Source: Bradyrhizobium viridifuturi
Lineage (GTDB): Bacteria; Pseudomonadota; Alphaproteobacteria; Rhizobiales; Xanthobacteraceae
Length of the DNA stretch: 64,000 nucleotides
Assembly (NCBI RefSeq): GCF_001238275.1
Contig: NZ_LGTB01000001.1
Coordinates: 310,001 to 374,000, forward strand
Reading direction: 5' to 3'
Translations under genes and position numbers: made by a program
The notes under the pieces: model-generated
The model's input: the letters and a program-made list of their open reading frames with translations, nothing else
Told to the model about the DNA's origin: nothing
Databases searched by the model: none
Shown here: positions 47,058 through 54,842 of the stretch, piece after piece
How positions within the stretch are numbered: the stretch's first letter is position 1
How the letters are laid out: every line of letters starts with the position of its first letter

Positions 47058-47420
47058 GTGCTGTCTCGTTTTGCTGTTGCTGTGATGTCCGTCACGCTGC
47101 TCGCAACGTCGCTTCCGGCGAATGCTGCGCCTTTGCTGCCGAGCGATCTGCAGACTCAGGCGCCGTCTGCCACGCACAAGGTCTGGTGCCATCATGGCTA
47201 TTGTGACGGCGGTGGAGGCGGCGGCGCTGCGGTCGGCGGATTGATCGGCGGCCTCATCGGCGGCGCTATTGTTGCCGGTGCGGCGAACGCCGCTGCGCAG
47301 CAGGAGGCGGCCGCTGCAGCTCAGCAGCATGATGCTTACTGCGCGCAGCGTTATCGCTCCTATGATCCTGGCACCGGCACGTTCCAGGGCAAGGACGGCC
47401 GCCGCTATCCCTGCCGGTAA
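47058..47420 (+). CDS. BA14K family secreted protein
   Basis: 120 aa from GTG 47058 (GGAG upstream). Signal peptide ends SLPANA. A glycine-rich hydrophobic middle (GGLIGGLIGGAIVAGAA) and the C-terminal BA14K motif YCAQRYRSYDPGTGTF...DGRRYPC are diagnostic. The Brucella homologue is a lectin-like immunoreactive surface protein; the role in this organism is unknown. Confidence 0.9.
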   Translation: MLSRFAVAVMSVTLLATSLPANAAPLLPSDLQTQAPSATHKVWCHHGYCDGGGGGGAAVGGLIGGLIGGAIVAGAANAAAQQEAAAAAQQHDAYCAQRYRSYDPGTGTFQGKDGRRYPCR

Positions 47421-47537
47421 TTCGTGCCGCTAAGGTGACAGTCGCGAGGGCGTTGCGCCCTCGCATCACTGTGGTCCGACGAGCGACGGATGCTTGTCCT
47501 CATCGCTGTTCGGGATGTGAACCGGAATCTCACCCCA

Positions 47538-47675
47538 CGTCGTCCCGGGCAAGCGAAGCGCGACCCGGGACACATGACCACGAATATCAGTTGGTCCACG
47601 AAGCTGGAGCCCCAGCTCGCTTCAACGCCGCAATCCTGTGGTCATGGGTCGCTGCTCCCGTGCGCAATTGCGCAC
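47538..47675. repeat. Dispersed repeat copy ending in a perfect palindrome
   Basis: The left part CGTCGTCCCGGGCAAGCGAA (47538-47557) is identical to the start of the copy at 58,355. The right part ends with GTGCGCAATTGCGCAC (47660-47675), a perfect 16-bp palindrome found again at 62,244. Non-coding. Confidence 0.65.
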
Positions 47676-47713
47676 TAGGCAGGGACGAAGAGTTGAGAGT
47701 GCTGCGCTCAATA

Positions 47714-48064
47714 TTAGCCTATCGCCAGCGGCACGTAGTCGTACTCGCCGACGCCTTGCAGGATCAGGAAGGTCAGCGAATTCGTGCCGGCGTTGGTGAC
47801 GAGGTGCGGGCGGTTCGGGCGGACGGCGTAGACTTCGCCGACCTTCAGGTTCACTTCCTCCTTTGGCTCCTGCAGGAACAGCCGCATCTGGCCCTCGAGC
47901 ACATAGAACGTGTCGGAGATGTTGCTGTGGGTGTGCCACGGCACTTTCTGGGTCGGCGACAGCTGCAGCTCCATGATGCGGAACCCGGGGCGGGCGGCGT
48001 GCAGGGCGCGGCGTTCGACCTCGTAGAGGTGGCTGGCATCCTTGAGCGGTTGTCCTGACTTCAT
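47714..48064 (-). CDS. Cupin domain protein
   Basis: 116-aa single-domain cupin. Metal-binding motif 1 is PWHTHSNISDTFYVLEG and motif 2 is VGEVYAVRPNRPHLVTNAG. No signal peptide. Function cannot be assigned; such proteins are often small dioxygenase-like or isomerase-like enzymes. Divergent from the Tat/His-rich gene, with a 290-nt gap that holds a CRE-like palindrome. Confidence 0.88.
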   Translation of the reverse strand: MKSGQPLKDASHLYEVERRALHAARPGFRIMELQLSPTQKVPWHTHSNISDTFYVLEGQMRLFLQEPKEEVNLKVGEVYAVRPNRPHLVTNAGTNSLTFLILQGVGEYDYVPLAIG

Positions 48065-48206
48065 GGCGGCCTCCCTGAGATGTTGTTGTGGCGCAATGCT
48101 AGTCCTGTTTCATCGCGCGACACATCACCGGAATCGGCATGACGGCCAAGATGCGGCAGCGTGCGCAGAGCGGGTTGCACGGATGCGACCCGCCCTTGCT
48201 GTTGCG

Positions 48207-48235
48207 TGACGTCGTGATGGTTGTGTGACGTCACA
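48207..48235. promoter_or_regulatory. TGACGTC pair, one in a 12-bp palindrome
   Basis: TGACGTC at 48207-48213 and at 48226-48232; the second is the centre of TGTGACGTCACA (48224-48235). The spacing is 19 nt, about two helical turns, which fits a dimeric-regulator site between the divergent cupin and Tat-protein genes. Confidence 0.4.
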
Positions 48236-48354
48236 ACAGCCGCGGCGCACCGAGTTCCGCGAAACGTGAACGCGCGGTTCAGCGAGCGTTCAGGTCGGAG
48301 CGAAAAAACTCGCCGGGTGCGGTTGATCCAACCCAGCAACAAAGGGAAACGCTC

Positions 48355-48660
48355 ATGGAACGCAGGGATTTTCTGAAGATCGCCTTCGGCGTCGCCGCCG
48401 GCGCGGCCGCTTTCGCAGCAACCGCCCAGGCGGCGCCGCTCGCGCCGCTTCTCCTCAACCAGGATGCACGTGCGCCGGCGGGCAGCGATGCGCATCCGGC
48501 CGTCACCACCGGCGACGAGGTTGATCATTTGAAGCCCGAGCAGGTGCACTGGCATCATGGCCATGGACGCTGGCATCATCGGCACTGGCACCACCGGCAT
48601 TGGGGCTGGCGCCACCGCCACCGCCATTGGCGCCGTCATCATCACTGGCGCCGCTGGTGA
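48355..48660 (+). CDS. Tat-exported histidine-rich protein
   Basis: 101 aa. The start ERRDFLKIAFG is a textbook twin-arginine signal, with an AQA cleavage region near residue 26. The last ~40 residues are mostly His, Trp and Arg (WHHGHGRWHHRHWHHRHWGW), suggesting metal (Ni, Cu or Zn) binding. A direct repeat GTTCAG lies upstream at ~48,277-48,294. No known function; tail resembles other small rhizobial His-rich proteins. Confidence 0.75.
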   Translation: MERRDFLKIAFGVAAGAAAFAATAQAAPLAPLLLNQDARAPAGSDAHPAVTTGDEVDHLKPEQVHWHHGHGRWHHRHWHHRHWGWRHRHRHWRRHHHWRRW

Positions 48661-48727
48661 TTGAACCGTCTGCCGCCGGGGTGAGACGTATTTTCACGCG
48701 CGATCATTTCGGCGGAGAGGACTGTTC

Positions 48728-48973
48728 ATGAAAATCATTGCTGCGTCCGCGCTTGCGTTCGGTCTCACTCTGGCGGCGCTGTCGGCGTCGCACGCCATGC
48801 CGATCGCACCGCTCGATCCGGCCCAGGCCGCATCCGACAACACCATTCGTGTTGCCGGCGGCTGCGGGCCGGGCTGGCACCGCGGTCCCTATGGCGGCTG
48901 CCGTCCGATGTACAATTGCCCGCGCGGCTGGCACTCGGGCCCCTTCGGCCGCCGCTGCTTCCGCAACTGGTAA
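48728..48973 (+). CDS. Small secreted Gly/Cys-rich protein (GCGPGWHRGPYGGC type)
   Basis: 81 aa. Signal peptide MKIIAASALAFGLTLAALSASHA. The mature part has GGCGPGWHRGPYGGCRP, then CPRGWHSGPFGRRCFRNW, four cysteines in a repeated C-x-(G/R)-x-W-H pattern. It shares the first motif exactly with the protein at 49,075-49,344. Function unknown. Confidence 0.78.
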   Translation: MKIIAASALAFGLTLAALSASHAMPIAPLDPAQAASDNTIRVAGGCGPGWHRGPYGGCRPMYNCPRGWHSGPFGRRCFRNW

Positions 48974-49026
48974 GCAGTCGAATGCGGCAGGCAGAAGTGA
49001 GCGAGCCTGCCGCGATCACCCAAAAG

Positions 49027-49054
49027 AAAAACCCCGCGCGAGGCGGGGTTTTGT
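49027..49054. terminator. Bidirectional terminator between paralogues
   Basis: AAAAACCCCGC, GCGAG loop region and GCGGGGTTTTG form a GC stem flanked by A and T runs, usable from both sides. It lies between the + strand gene ending at 48973 and the - strand gene ending at 49075. Confidence 0.85.
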
Positions 49055-49074
49055 TTGTGCGAAATGCGCCGCGA

Positions 49075-49344
49075 TCAGATCGGGCGGCAACGGCCATATC
49101 GCCAGACGAAGCCATAGGGGCAGGCGCGAACGCGCGGCGCCACCACGACCGGGCCGGGCGCGACGACGACGGGGCGCTCAACCACGACCGCGCCCGGCGC
49201 AACCACGACGGGGCCACGATTCCTGACGCAGCCGCCATAGGGACCGCGATGCCAGCCCGGGCCGCAGCCACCGGCCGCATCAGCGGCACTGATGCCGGCG
49301 AAAGCGGTCGTCACCAAAACGGCTGCTGCAAAAAGATACTTCAT
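49075..49344 (-). CDS. Small secreted Gly/Cys-rich protein, paralogue
   Basis: 89 aa from ATG 49344 (GGAGAAG upstream). Signal peptide MKYLFAAAVLVTTAFAGISAADA. GGCGPGWHRGPYGGC is identical to the convergent neighbour, then a Val/Pro repeat (VVVAPGAVVVERPVVVAPGP) and a Cys end ACPYGFVWRYGRCRPI. Function unknown; likely cell-envelope located. Confidence 0.78.
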   Translation of the reverse strand: MKYLFAAAVLVTTAFAGISAADAAGGCGPGWHRGPYGGCVRNRGPVVVAPGAVVVERPVVVAPGPVVVAPRVRACPYGFVWRYGRCRPI

Positions 49345-49650
49345 GACTTCTCCTTTTATTTGGGCCGCGCTGCGGCACCGCAACAAACTTTCAGACTACC
49401 GATTCGCCCGGCCGGATCATTGCAGAAGCCGTGCCCGATGTCGCCGAACATAATGTTGCGGGCTGAATGCGACATGAATGTTGCAGCTCACAGCTGCGTC
49501 AGTGCGCCGCAAGCAAGCTCAGCATCATTTCGAAACATTTCGCAGGCGCGAGCGCAGCGCGCGTCGCGGATGCAAATGGATCGGAGCGCGAGACAAGCGT
49601 GACCGAGAGGGCGCGCATGAAATCGCCGACGCTGACTTGAATGTGCGATG
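49345..49650. other. Gap without a gene
   Basis: 306 nt; apart from the ribosome-binding site and presumed promoter of the - strand small-protein gene I see no coding signal or repeat here. Confidence 0.4.
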
Positions 49651-50346
49651 TTACTCGCCGGCGCCGAACAGCGCCGCGAACCGCTTCTCGCCATTGCGCG
49701 AGAAATTGACGACGCGGCTGCCCGGCGTGATGTCCCGCGCGGCCCATTTCAATTCGGTGAAGCGGTCCATCATCGCCGCACCCAGCGTGCCGGCGAGATG
49801 GTGCCGCCGCTCGCTCCAGTCGAGGCAGGCCTTGCACACCGGACGGCGTGGATGCGTCAGCGCATCGGCGTCGATCTGCAGCTCCTCCGCCATGAAGCGC
49901 TTGCCTTCGCCGGTCAGCTCGATCGCCTGCTTACTCTGGCGAACCAGCTTCTGCCGCTTCATGCTGTCGAGCATCTGCACGCCGAGATCACCGGCAAGGT
50001 GGTCGTAGCAGATGCGGGCTCGGCGCAGCGCCGGATCCTTCGGCCCGGTGCGCACGCGCATGTGGCCGGCGCGGGCGGCGATGCCCTGCAGGCCTTCCAG
50101 CACATCGGCGACGTCGGGGTCCGAGAGCCGATAATAGCGGTGGCGGCCCTGCTTCTCGGGCTCGATCAGTCCGCCGGCCTCGAGCTTGGCGAGATGCGAG
50201 CTCGCCGTCTGCGGCGTGATGCCGGCCTCCTGCGCCAGCTCGCTCGCGGTCAGCGCGCGGCCGGTCATCAGCGCGGTCAGCATGTTGCAGCGTGCGGGAT
50301 CGCCGACCAAGGCGGCGATCCGGGAGATGTCGGGTCCTGCTTTCAT
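49651..50346 (-). CDS. ArsR-type winged-helix regulator with C-terminal extension
   Basis: 231 aa from ATG 50346. HTH_20/ArsR domain at the N-terminus: ISRIAALVGDPARCNMLTAL, SELAQEAGITPQTASSHLAKLEAGGLI, RHRYYRLSDPDVADVLEGL. A longer C-terminal part follows (RVRTGPKDPALRRARICYDHLAGDLGV, RRPVCKACLDWSERRHHLAG) with two close cysteines, CKAC. Metal or redox sensing is possible. Divergent from the NIPSNAP gene across a repeat. Confidence 0.88.
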   Translation of the reverse strand: MKAGPDISRIAALVGDPARCNMLTALMTGRALTASELAQEAGITPQTASSHLAKLEAGGLIEPEKQGRHRYYRLSDPDVADVLEGLQGIAARAGHMRVRTGPKDPALRRARICYDHLAGDLGVQMLDSMKRQKLVRQSKQAIELTGEGKRFMAEELQIDADALTHPRRPVCKACLDWSERRHHLAGTLGAAMMDRFTELKWAARDITPGSRVVNFSRNGEKRFAALFGAGE

Positions 50347-50404
50347 AGTTCGATGATAGCCGAAGCATCGAGGTCGGGCAAGGCGGTAGTGTGCTGTCAG
50401 TACG

Positions 50405-50492
50405 GTCGTCATTGCGAGGAGCGCAGCGACGAATCCATTCGACCCCACGCGCGGTGCGATGGATTGCTTCGCTGGCGCTCGCAATGACGACG
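50405..50492. repeat. Intergenic inverted repeat (GTCATTGCGAGGAGC type)
   Basis: GTCATTGCGAGGAGCGCAGC and, inverted, GCTTCGCTGGCGCTCGCAATGAC flank a ~30-nt centre. It is a known kind of bradyrhizobial palindromic unit (from memory) and lies between divergent genes, so it may overlap both promoters. Confidence 0.6.
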
Positions 50493-50513
50493 GAAACATA
50501 TCGGAGGCCATCA

Positions 50514-50822
50514 ATGACCATTACCGTCTTCATCCGCTACCAGCTCGATCCGTTCAAGCGCGCGATGTTCGAGGAGTATTCGCGGAACTGGCTCTCGATC
50601 ATCCCGCGCTGCGGCGGCGATCTGCTCGGCTACTGGATGCCGCATGAAGGCACCAACAACATCGGCTTCGCGCTGATCTCGTTCGAGAGCCTTGCCGCCT
50701 ATGAGGCCTATCGCGCGCGGCTGCGCCAGGACAAGGAAGGCATGACTAATTTCAACTTCGCGGAAGAAAACCGTTTCATCCTCGCGGAGGAACGGACATT
50801 TTTGCGCAAGGTCGAGCTATAG
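50514..50822 (+). CDS. NIPSNAP family protein
   Basis: 102 aa from ATG 50514 (CGGAGG upstream). The NIPSNAP pattern is clear: [61 protein letters not shown]. These small ferredoxin-like-fold proteins are poorly understood. The next gene starts 32 nt downstream. Confidence 0.9.
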   Translation: MTITVFIRYQLDPFKRAMFEEYSRNWLSIIPRCGGDLLGYWMPHEGTNNIGFALISFESLAAYEAYRARLRQDKEGMTNFNFAEENRFILAEERTFLRKVEL

Positions 50823-50854
50823 TCGTTCCGCAACAACATTGAGCGGAGGCGCCC

Positions 50855-51205
50855 ATGATCGCCGTGATCTTCGAAGTCTGGCCGAAGCCGGAGCACCGGA
50901 ATCTGTATTTCGACCTCGCCGCCGAACTGAAACCGATCCTGCAGGAAATCGAGGGCTTCATCTCGGTCGAGCGGTTCGAGAGCCTCACCGAGAAGGGCAA
51001 GTTCGTGTCGCTGTCATTCTTCCGCGACGAGGCTGCGGTAGAAGCCTGGCGCAACACCATCGAGCACCGCCGCACCCAGGCCAAGGGCCGCGCGCGGATT
51101 TTCGACAATTATCGCCTGCGCGTTGCGAGTGTGATGCGCGACTACGGATTGAACGAACGCGAGCAGGCGCCGAAAGACAGCCGGGCAGTGCATGAGCAGC
51201 ACTAG
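50855..51205 (+). CDS. Antibiotic biosynthesis monooxygenase (ABM) domain protein
   Basis: 116 aa: MIAVIFEVWPKPEHRNLYFDLAAEL, then GFISVERFESLTEKGKFVSLSFF, AVEAWRNTIEHR and FDNYRLRVASVMRDYG. This is the ABM ferredoxin-like fold. The exact reaction cannot be told; quinol or haem-related oxidation is typical of the family. AGCGGAGG precedes the ATG; probably co-transcribed with the NIPSNAP gene. Confidence 0.9.
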   Translation: MIAVIFEVWPKPEHRNLYFDLAAELKPILQEIEGFISVERFESLTEKGKFVSLSFFRDEAAVEAWRNTIEHRRTQAKGRARIFDNYRLRVASVMRDYGLNEREQAPKDSRAVHEQH

Positions 51206-51261
51206 CGCCTGCAAGCACCCGTTCCTATCTGTCCGCGGCCAATGACTTCAGGGAGCGACCA

Positions 51262-52080
51262 ATGCCACTGCCAACTGCTGACAAACGCACAGCCTTCAAG
51301 AAGCTGCACGAGAGCGGATGCTTCATCATTCCGAATCCGTTCGATGCCGGCAGCGCCCGCGCCTTGCAGCATCTCGGGTTCAAGGCGCTGGCCTCGACCA
51401 GCGCAGGCTTTGCCTGGACCATCGCCAAGGCCGACAACCGCGTCACCATCGACGACGTCTGCGACCACCTGACCGCGATCTGTACGGCGGTCGATATTCC
51501 GGTCAATGCGGATTTCGAGGGCGGCTTCGCCGTCGAGCCCGACAAGGTCGCGGTCAATGTCGCACGCGGCGTCAAGACCGGCGTTGCCGGGCTGTCGATC
51601 GAGGACTCCACCGGAGATGCCGCCAATCCGCTGTTCGAGCACAAGCTCGCGGTCGAGCGCATCAGGGCGGCGCGTAAGGCCATCGATGCCGACAACAGCG
51701 GCGTGTTGCTCACCGGCCGCTGCGAAGCGTTCCTGTGGGGAAAGAAAGACCTCAACCTGGTGATCGAGCGGCTGCAGGCCTATTCGCAGGCCGGGGCAGA
51801 CGTCCTCTATGCACCGGGCATCTCGACCAAGGAGGAGATCTCCGCGGTCGTGAAGGCGGTCGCGCCGAAGCCGGTCAATCTCCTGATCGGCGGCGCGTCC
51901 GAGCTGACGCTGCAGGCGGTGGCCGATCTCGGCGTGCGGCGGATCAGCGTCGGCGGCGCGCTGGCGCGGATGGCCTGGAGCGGTGTCATGAAGGCGGCGA
52001 AGGAAATGGCCGAGAAGGGCACCTTCACCGAATTCGCCAACGGCTATCCCGGCGGCGAACTCAACAAGATGTTCAAGTAG
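51262..52080 (+). CDS. Isocitrate lyase/PEP mutase family enzyme
   Basis: 272 aa. Metal-binding and active-site landmarks are NADFEGGFA (Mg-binding Asp), SIEDSTGD, and LTGRCEAFL, in the order of the phosphonopyruvate hydrolase/2-methylisocitrate-lyase-like group. The C-terminal GVRRISVGGALARMAW is also typical. A C-C bond-cleaving lyase on an oxaloacetate- or methylisocitrate-like substrate is likely; the catalytic Cys of isocitrate lyase sits in GRCEAF. Confidence 0.9.
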   Translation: MPLPTADKRTAFKKLHESGCFIIPNPFDAGSARALQHLGFKALASTSAGFAWTIAKADNRVTIDDVCDHLTAICTAVDIPVNADFEGGFAVEPDKVAVNVARGVKTGVAGLSIEDSTGDAANPLFEHKLAVERIRAARKAIDADNSGVLLTGRCEAFLWGKKDLNLVIERLQAYSQAGADVLYAPGISTKEEISAVVKAVAPKPVNLLIGGASELTLQAVADLGVRRISVGGALARMAWSGVMKAAKEMAEKGTFTEFANGYPGGELNKMFK

Positions 52081-52090
52081 ACCTCGAAAT

Positions 52091-52117
52091 AGCGGCGGGC
52101 CGCTTGGGCCCGCCGCT
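52091..52117 (+). terminator. GC hairpin after the PEP-mutase-family gene
   Basis: AGCGGCGGGCC and GGCCCGCCGCT pair around GCTTG (52091-52117), 10 nt after the stop. No T-run follows, so it may act only weakly or through another mechanism. Confidence 0.5.
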
Positions 52118-52142
52118 CGCGCCTGGTCAGTTGCGTCACGCG

Positions 52143-52571
52143 TTACTTCGAATTCTCGGCCGGCGGGGCGGTCGGCTTGTTCATGTCGGACTTGTTCATG
52201 TCCGACGGCGCAGTCGGCGGGCTGGCAGGCGCCGCGCCCGTGGTCACGCCGGGCTGGCTGTTCGGCTTCGGCGTCACGTCGCGCATGCCCGGAGGCGCCC
52301 CGGCCGGATTGGCCGGCTGTTGCTGCGCGGTCTGCGTCGACGGCGTCGTGCCCGCCTCATGGACCGACGTATTGTTCAACCCGTAGAACAGCGCGCCGAG
52401 CACCACGGCCACCGCAACTGCGAACATCGCGACCTTGGTGCCGCTGGCCGGTCCCTCCTGCAGTTCCGGATCGGGCTGCAACTCGTTGTCCAGGCTGTTG
52501 AAGCGCGCCTGACGGCGGATTTCGTCATCGGTCAGGTTGGCGCGATACGGATCGTCAGGGTTGTAGGCCAT
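52143..52571 (-). CDS. Single-pass membrane protein with Pro/Thr-rich tail, unknown
   Basis: 142 aa. A cytosolic start (MAYNPDDPYRANLTDDEIRRQARFN) leads to one membrane segment (KVAMFAVAVAVVLGALFYGLN, residues ~47-66), followed by a disordered Pro/Thr/Ala/Gln-rich outside part with a doubled DMNK (SDMNKSDMNKP). No known domain. Divergent from the TRIC channel gene. Confidence 0.75.
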   Translation of the reverse strand: MAYNPDDPYRANLTDDEIRRQARFNSLDNELQPDPELQEGPASGTKVAMFAVAVAVVLGALFYGLNNTSVHEAGTTPSTQTAQQQPANPAGAPPGMRDVTPKPNSQPGVTTGAAPASPPTAPSDMNKSDMNKPTAPPAENSK

Positions 52572-52716
52572 TGCAAAGTTCCTCCGTTAGCACCCCAAAG
52601 CTAAACGCAGGGGACAATGGCTGGCGCGTCGGGATGTTCCGCGCCAATGTTGCAACCTGTTCATGCAGGAACCTACGATTCCGAGGGTTCCAAACCTGTT
52701 CCGTGAGGCCTTTTCA

Positions 52717-53358
52717 ATGTGGACCATGCCGCCCACCGATTCGGTGCTGCACGTGCTCTCGTTCATCGCCGTTGCGGCGCAATCGATGACGGCGGCGCTG
52801 GCGGCCGGCAGGCGCAGCATGGATTGGGCCGGCGTCTGCATGCTCGGGGCGATCACCGCGCTTGGCGGCGGCACCATCCGCGACGTGCTGCTCGGACATT
52901 ATCCGCTGCTGTGGGTCGCACAGCCGATCTACCTCGCGATCGCCGCCGCCGGCGCCTTCGCCACCATCCTGCTGGCGCGGCTGGTGGTCAGGCTCAACCT
53001 TGCATTCCTGGTGCTCGATGCGATCGGGCTCGTGGTGTTCACCATGGCCGGCTGCGACGTGGCCTGGCAGGTCGACGCCTCGCTGCCGATCGTGATCGTC
53101 TCCGGCATGATCACCGGCTGCGCCGGCGGCGTGCTGCGCGACATCCTCTGCAACGAGGTGCCGCTGCTGTTCCGCAGCGAGCTCTACGCCAGCGTCTCGG
53201 TGGTGACGGGGCTGTTCTATGCGACCGCGTTTGGGTTGAACCTCAACCCTACGGCCTGGACGCTGCTGACCTTCGCGCTCGGCCTGAGCTTCCGGATGCT
53301 CGCGATCCGCTACAAATGGGAGATGCCGAAATTCGTGTTCTCCGGCGAGGAGCGGTGA
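52717..53358 (+). CDS. TRIC (UPF0126) family cation channel protein
   Basis: 213 aa in the inner membrane with about seven helices; two internal repeats carry GxxAAxR and GGGTIRDVLLGHYPLLWV / GGVLRDILCNEVPLLF, the hallmark of prokaryotic TRIC potassium channels. ATG 52717 is preferred; ATG 52663 would add 18 residues. Its 3' end overlaps the convergent cytochrome gene by 49 nt, which is suspicious. Confidence 0.88.
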   Translation: MWTMPPTDSVLHVLSFIAVAAQSMTAALAAGRRSMDWAGVCMLGAITALGGGTIRDVLLGHYPLLWVAQPIYLAIAAAGAFATILLARLVVRLNLAFLVLDAIGLVVFTMAGCDVAWQVDASLPIVIVSGMITGCAGGVLRDILCNEVPLLFRSELYASVSVVTGLFYATAFGLNLNPTAWTLLTFALGLSFRMLAIRYKWEMPKFVFSGEER

Positions 53359-54608
53359 GGCGCTACTTTCCCGTTCGCGCCTTCATTTCGCCGTCCGTGC
53401 TTGGCGACCTCGTCCGCGGTCACGGCCGGCGCTGCATTGCCCCAGGAATTGCGGATATAGGTCGCGACATCGGCCACGTCCTGATCACTGAGCTTCGGAT
53501 AGGCCGGCATCGAGCCTGCGTTGGGCGCGCGCGGCGTGGTGAGTGTCTGCGCGCCGTCGAGGATGATGCGCAGCGTGCTCGCTGGATTGGCCGATTGCAG
53601 ATTGGCGTTGCCGGGCAGCGGCGGATAGATCCGCGGCGCGCCGGAGCCGTCGAGCTCGTGGCAGGCGACGCAGGCGCCGCGATAGATGCGCTCGCCGTTG
53701 CTCATCTGCGCCGGCGCGGGCGGGGTGACCGCAGGCTCAGGCGCACCGGGGGGCAGGCTCTTCAGATAGGCGGCGATGGCGCGCACGTCGGCGTCGCCCA
53801 TCTTCGAAGTCGAATTGACAACCACCTCCGACATCAGGGGACCGGCATGGCTGTGCCCGTTGCGGCCGCTCTGCAGGTATTCGACGATGTCAGCGGCGCT
53901 CCATGATTTCAGCCCGCTGCGCTCGGCGCCGTCGAGCCTCGGTGCAAACATGCCTTGCACCATGCCGCCTCCGAGCGCCTGGTCGCGCCTGTCAGCGCCG
54001 AAGGCATTCTTCGGCGTGTGGCAGGCGCCGCAATGGCCGAGCGCCTCGACAAGATAGCGGCCGCGATTCCATTGCGCAGGCTTGCTCTGGTCCGGCTGGA
54101 TGATGCCGGGCGTGAAGAACAGCGCATTCCAGGCCCGCATCAGCGCGCGATAGTTCAGCGGCCAGCGCAGCTGCGGCGGCGGCGCCTTGTTGCTCACCGG
54201 CGGAAGCGTCGCGAGATAGGCGCGGATCGCCAGGATGTCGTCGCGGATCAGCTTCGTGAAGGAAGGGTAGGGGAAGGCCGGATAATAATGCGTCCCGCTT
54301 GGCGAGACCCCCATCCGCAGCGCGCGGAGGAAATCGTCGTCGCTCCAACCGCCGATGCCGGTATCGCGATCGGGGGTGAGATTCGCAGAGAACACCGCGC
54401 CGAACGGTGTGTCGATCCGCTTGCCGCCGGCGAAGGGCTTTGCCGGATCGGCGGTGTGGCAGCTTGCGCAGTCGCCGGCGATCGTGAGCGCCTTGCCGCG
54501 GGCGATGATGTCGTCGGTTGACGCAGCGGCGCATTCGCGGGCCGCGAACGCACTGCACAACAGCGCACCGACCAGAATCGCACCCGTCGTCCGAAATCGT
54601 CGCCGCAT
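53310..54608 (-). CDS. Tri-haem cytochrome c (alcohol dehydrogenase cytochrome-subunit type)
   Basis: 432 aa from ATG 54608. Signal peptide MRRRFRTTGAILVGALLCSAFA. Three CxxCH haem sites (CASCH ~47-51, CGACH ~200, CVACH ~330) with Met ligands (MGVSPSGTHYYPAFPY, GHSHAGPLMSEVV) identify the cytochrome subunit of membrane alcohol/gluconate-type dehydrogenases. The partner flavoprotein or quinoprotein is not adjacent. The tail after DEVAKH looks out of frame: one lost G in CACGGACGG would end the protein ~KHGTAK at 53383 and remove the overlap with the TRIC gene. Confidence 0.9.
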   Translation of the reverse strand: MRRRFRTTGAILVGALLCSAFAARECAAASTDDIIARGKALTIAGDCASCHTADPAKPFAGGKRIDTPFGAVFSANLTPDRDTGIGGWSDDDFLRALRMGVSPSGTHYYPAFPYPSFTKLIRDDILAIRAYLATLPPVSNKAPPPQLRWPLNYRALMRAWNALFFTPGIIQPDQSKPAQWNRGRYLVEALGHCGACHTPKNAFGADRRDQALGGGMVQGMFAPRLDGAERSGLKSWSAADIVEYLQSGRNGHSHAGPLMSEVVVNSTSKMGDADVRAIAAYLKSLPPGAPEPAVTPPAPAQMSNGERIYRGACVACHELDGSGAPRIYPPLPGNANLQSANPASTLRIILDGAQTLTTPRAPNAGSMPAYPKLSDQDVADVATYIRNSWGNAAPAVTADEVAKHGRRNEGANGKVAPHRSSPENTNFGISHL

Positions 54609-54842
54609 CCAATCACCTTCCGGTCCACAAGACGCGTCACGCCATTTCGCCGCGGGCCTGTCCTGCGACAGAAACCGAAACGGCCCTCGGATATTCCCGG
54701 CACGATATTGCGATTTTTGAGCGACGGGCTTGGTCGCCCAGAATTGTGCTGCGCGGGCCGGAAAATCCGACATAGACTGGTTCTAACAAGTTCGGATGAC
54801 TAGCTAAAAAGCAGCCGTCGCGGCCAGCGAAAAGAGGGCTAA

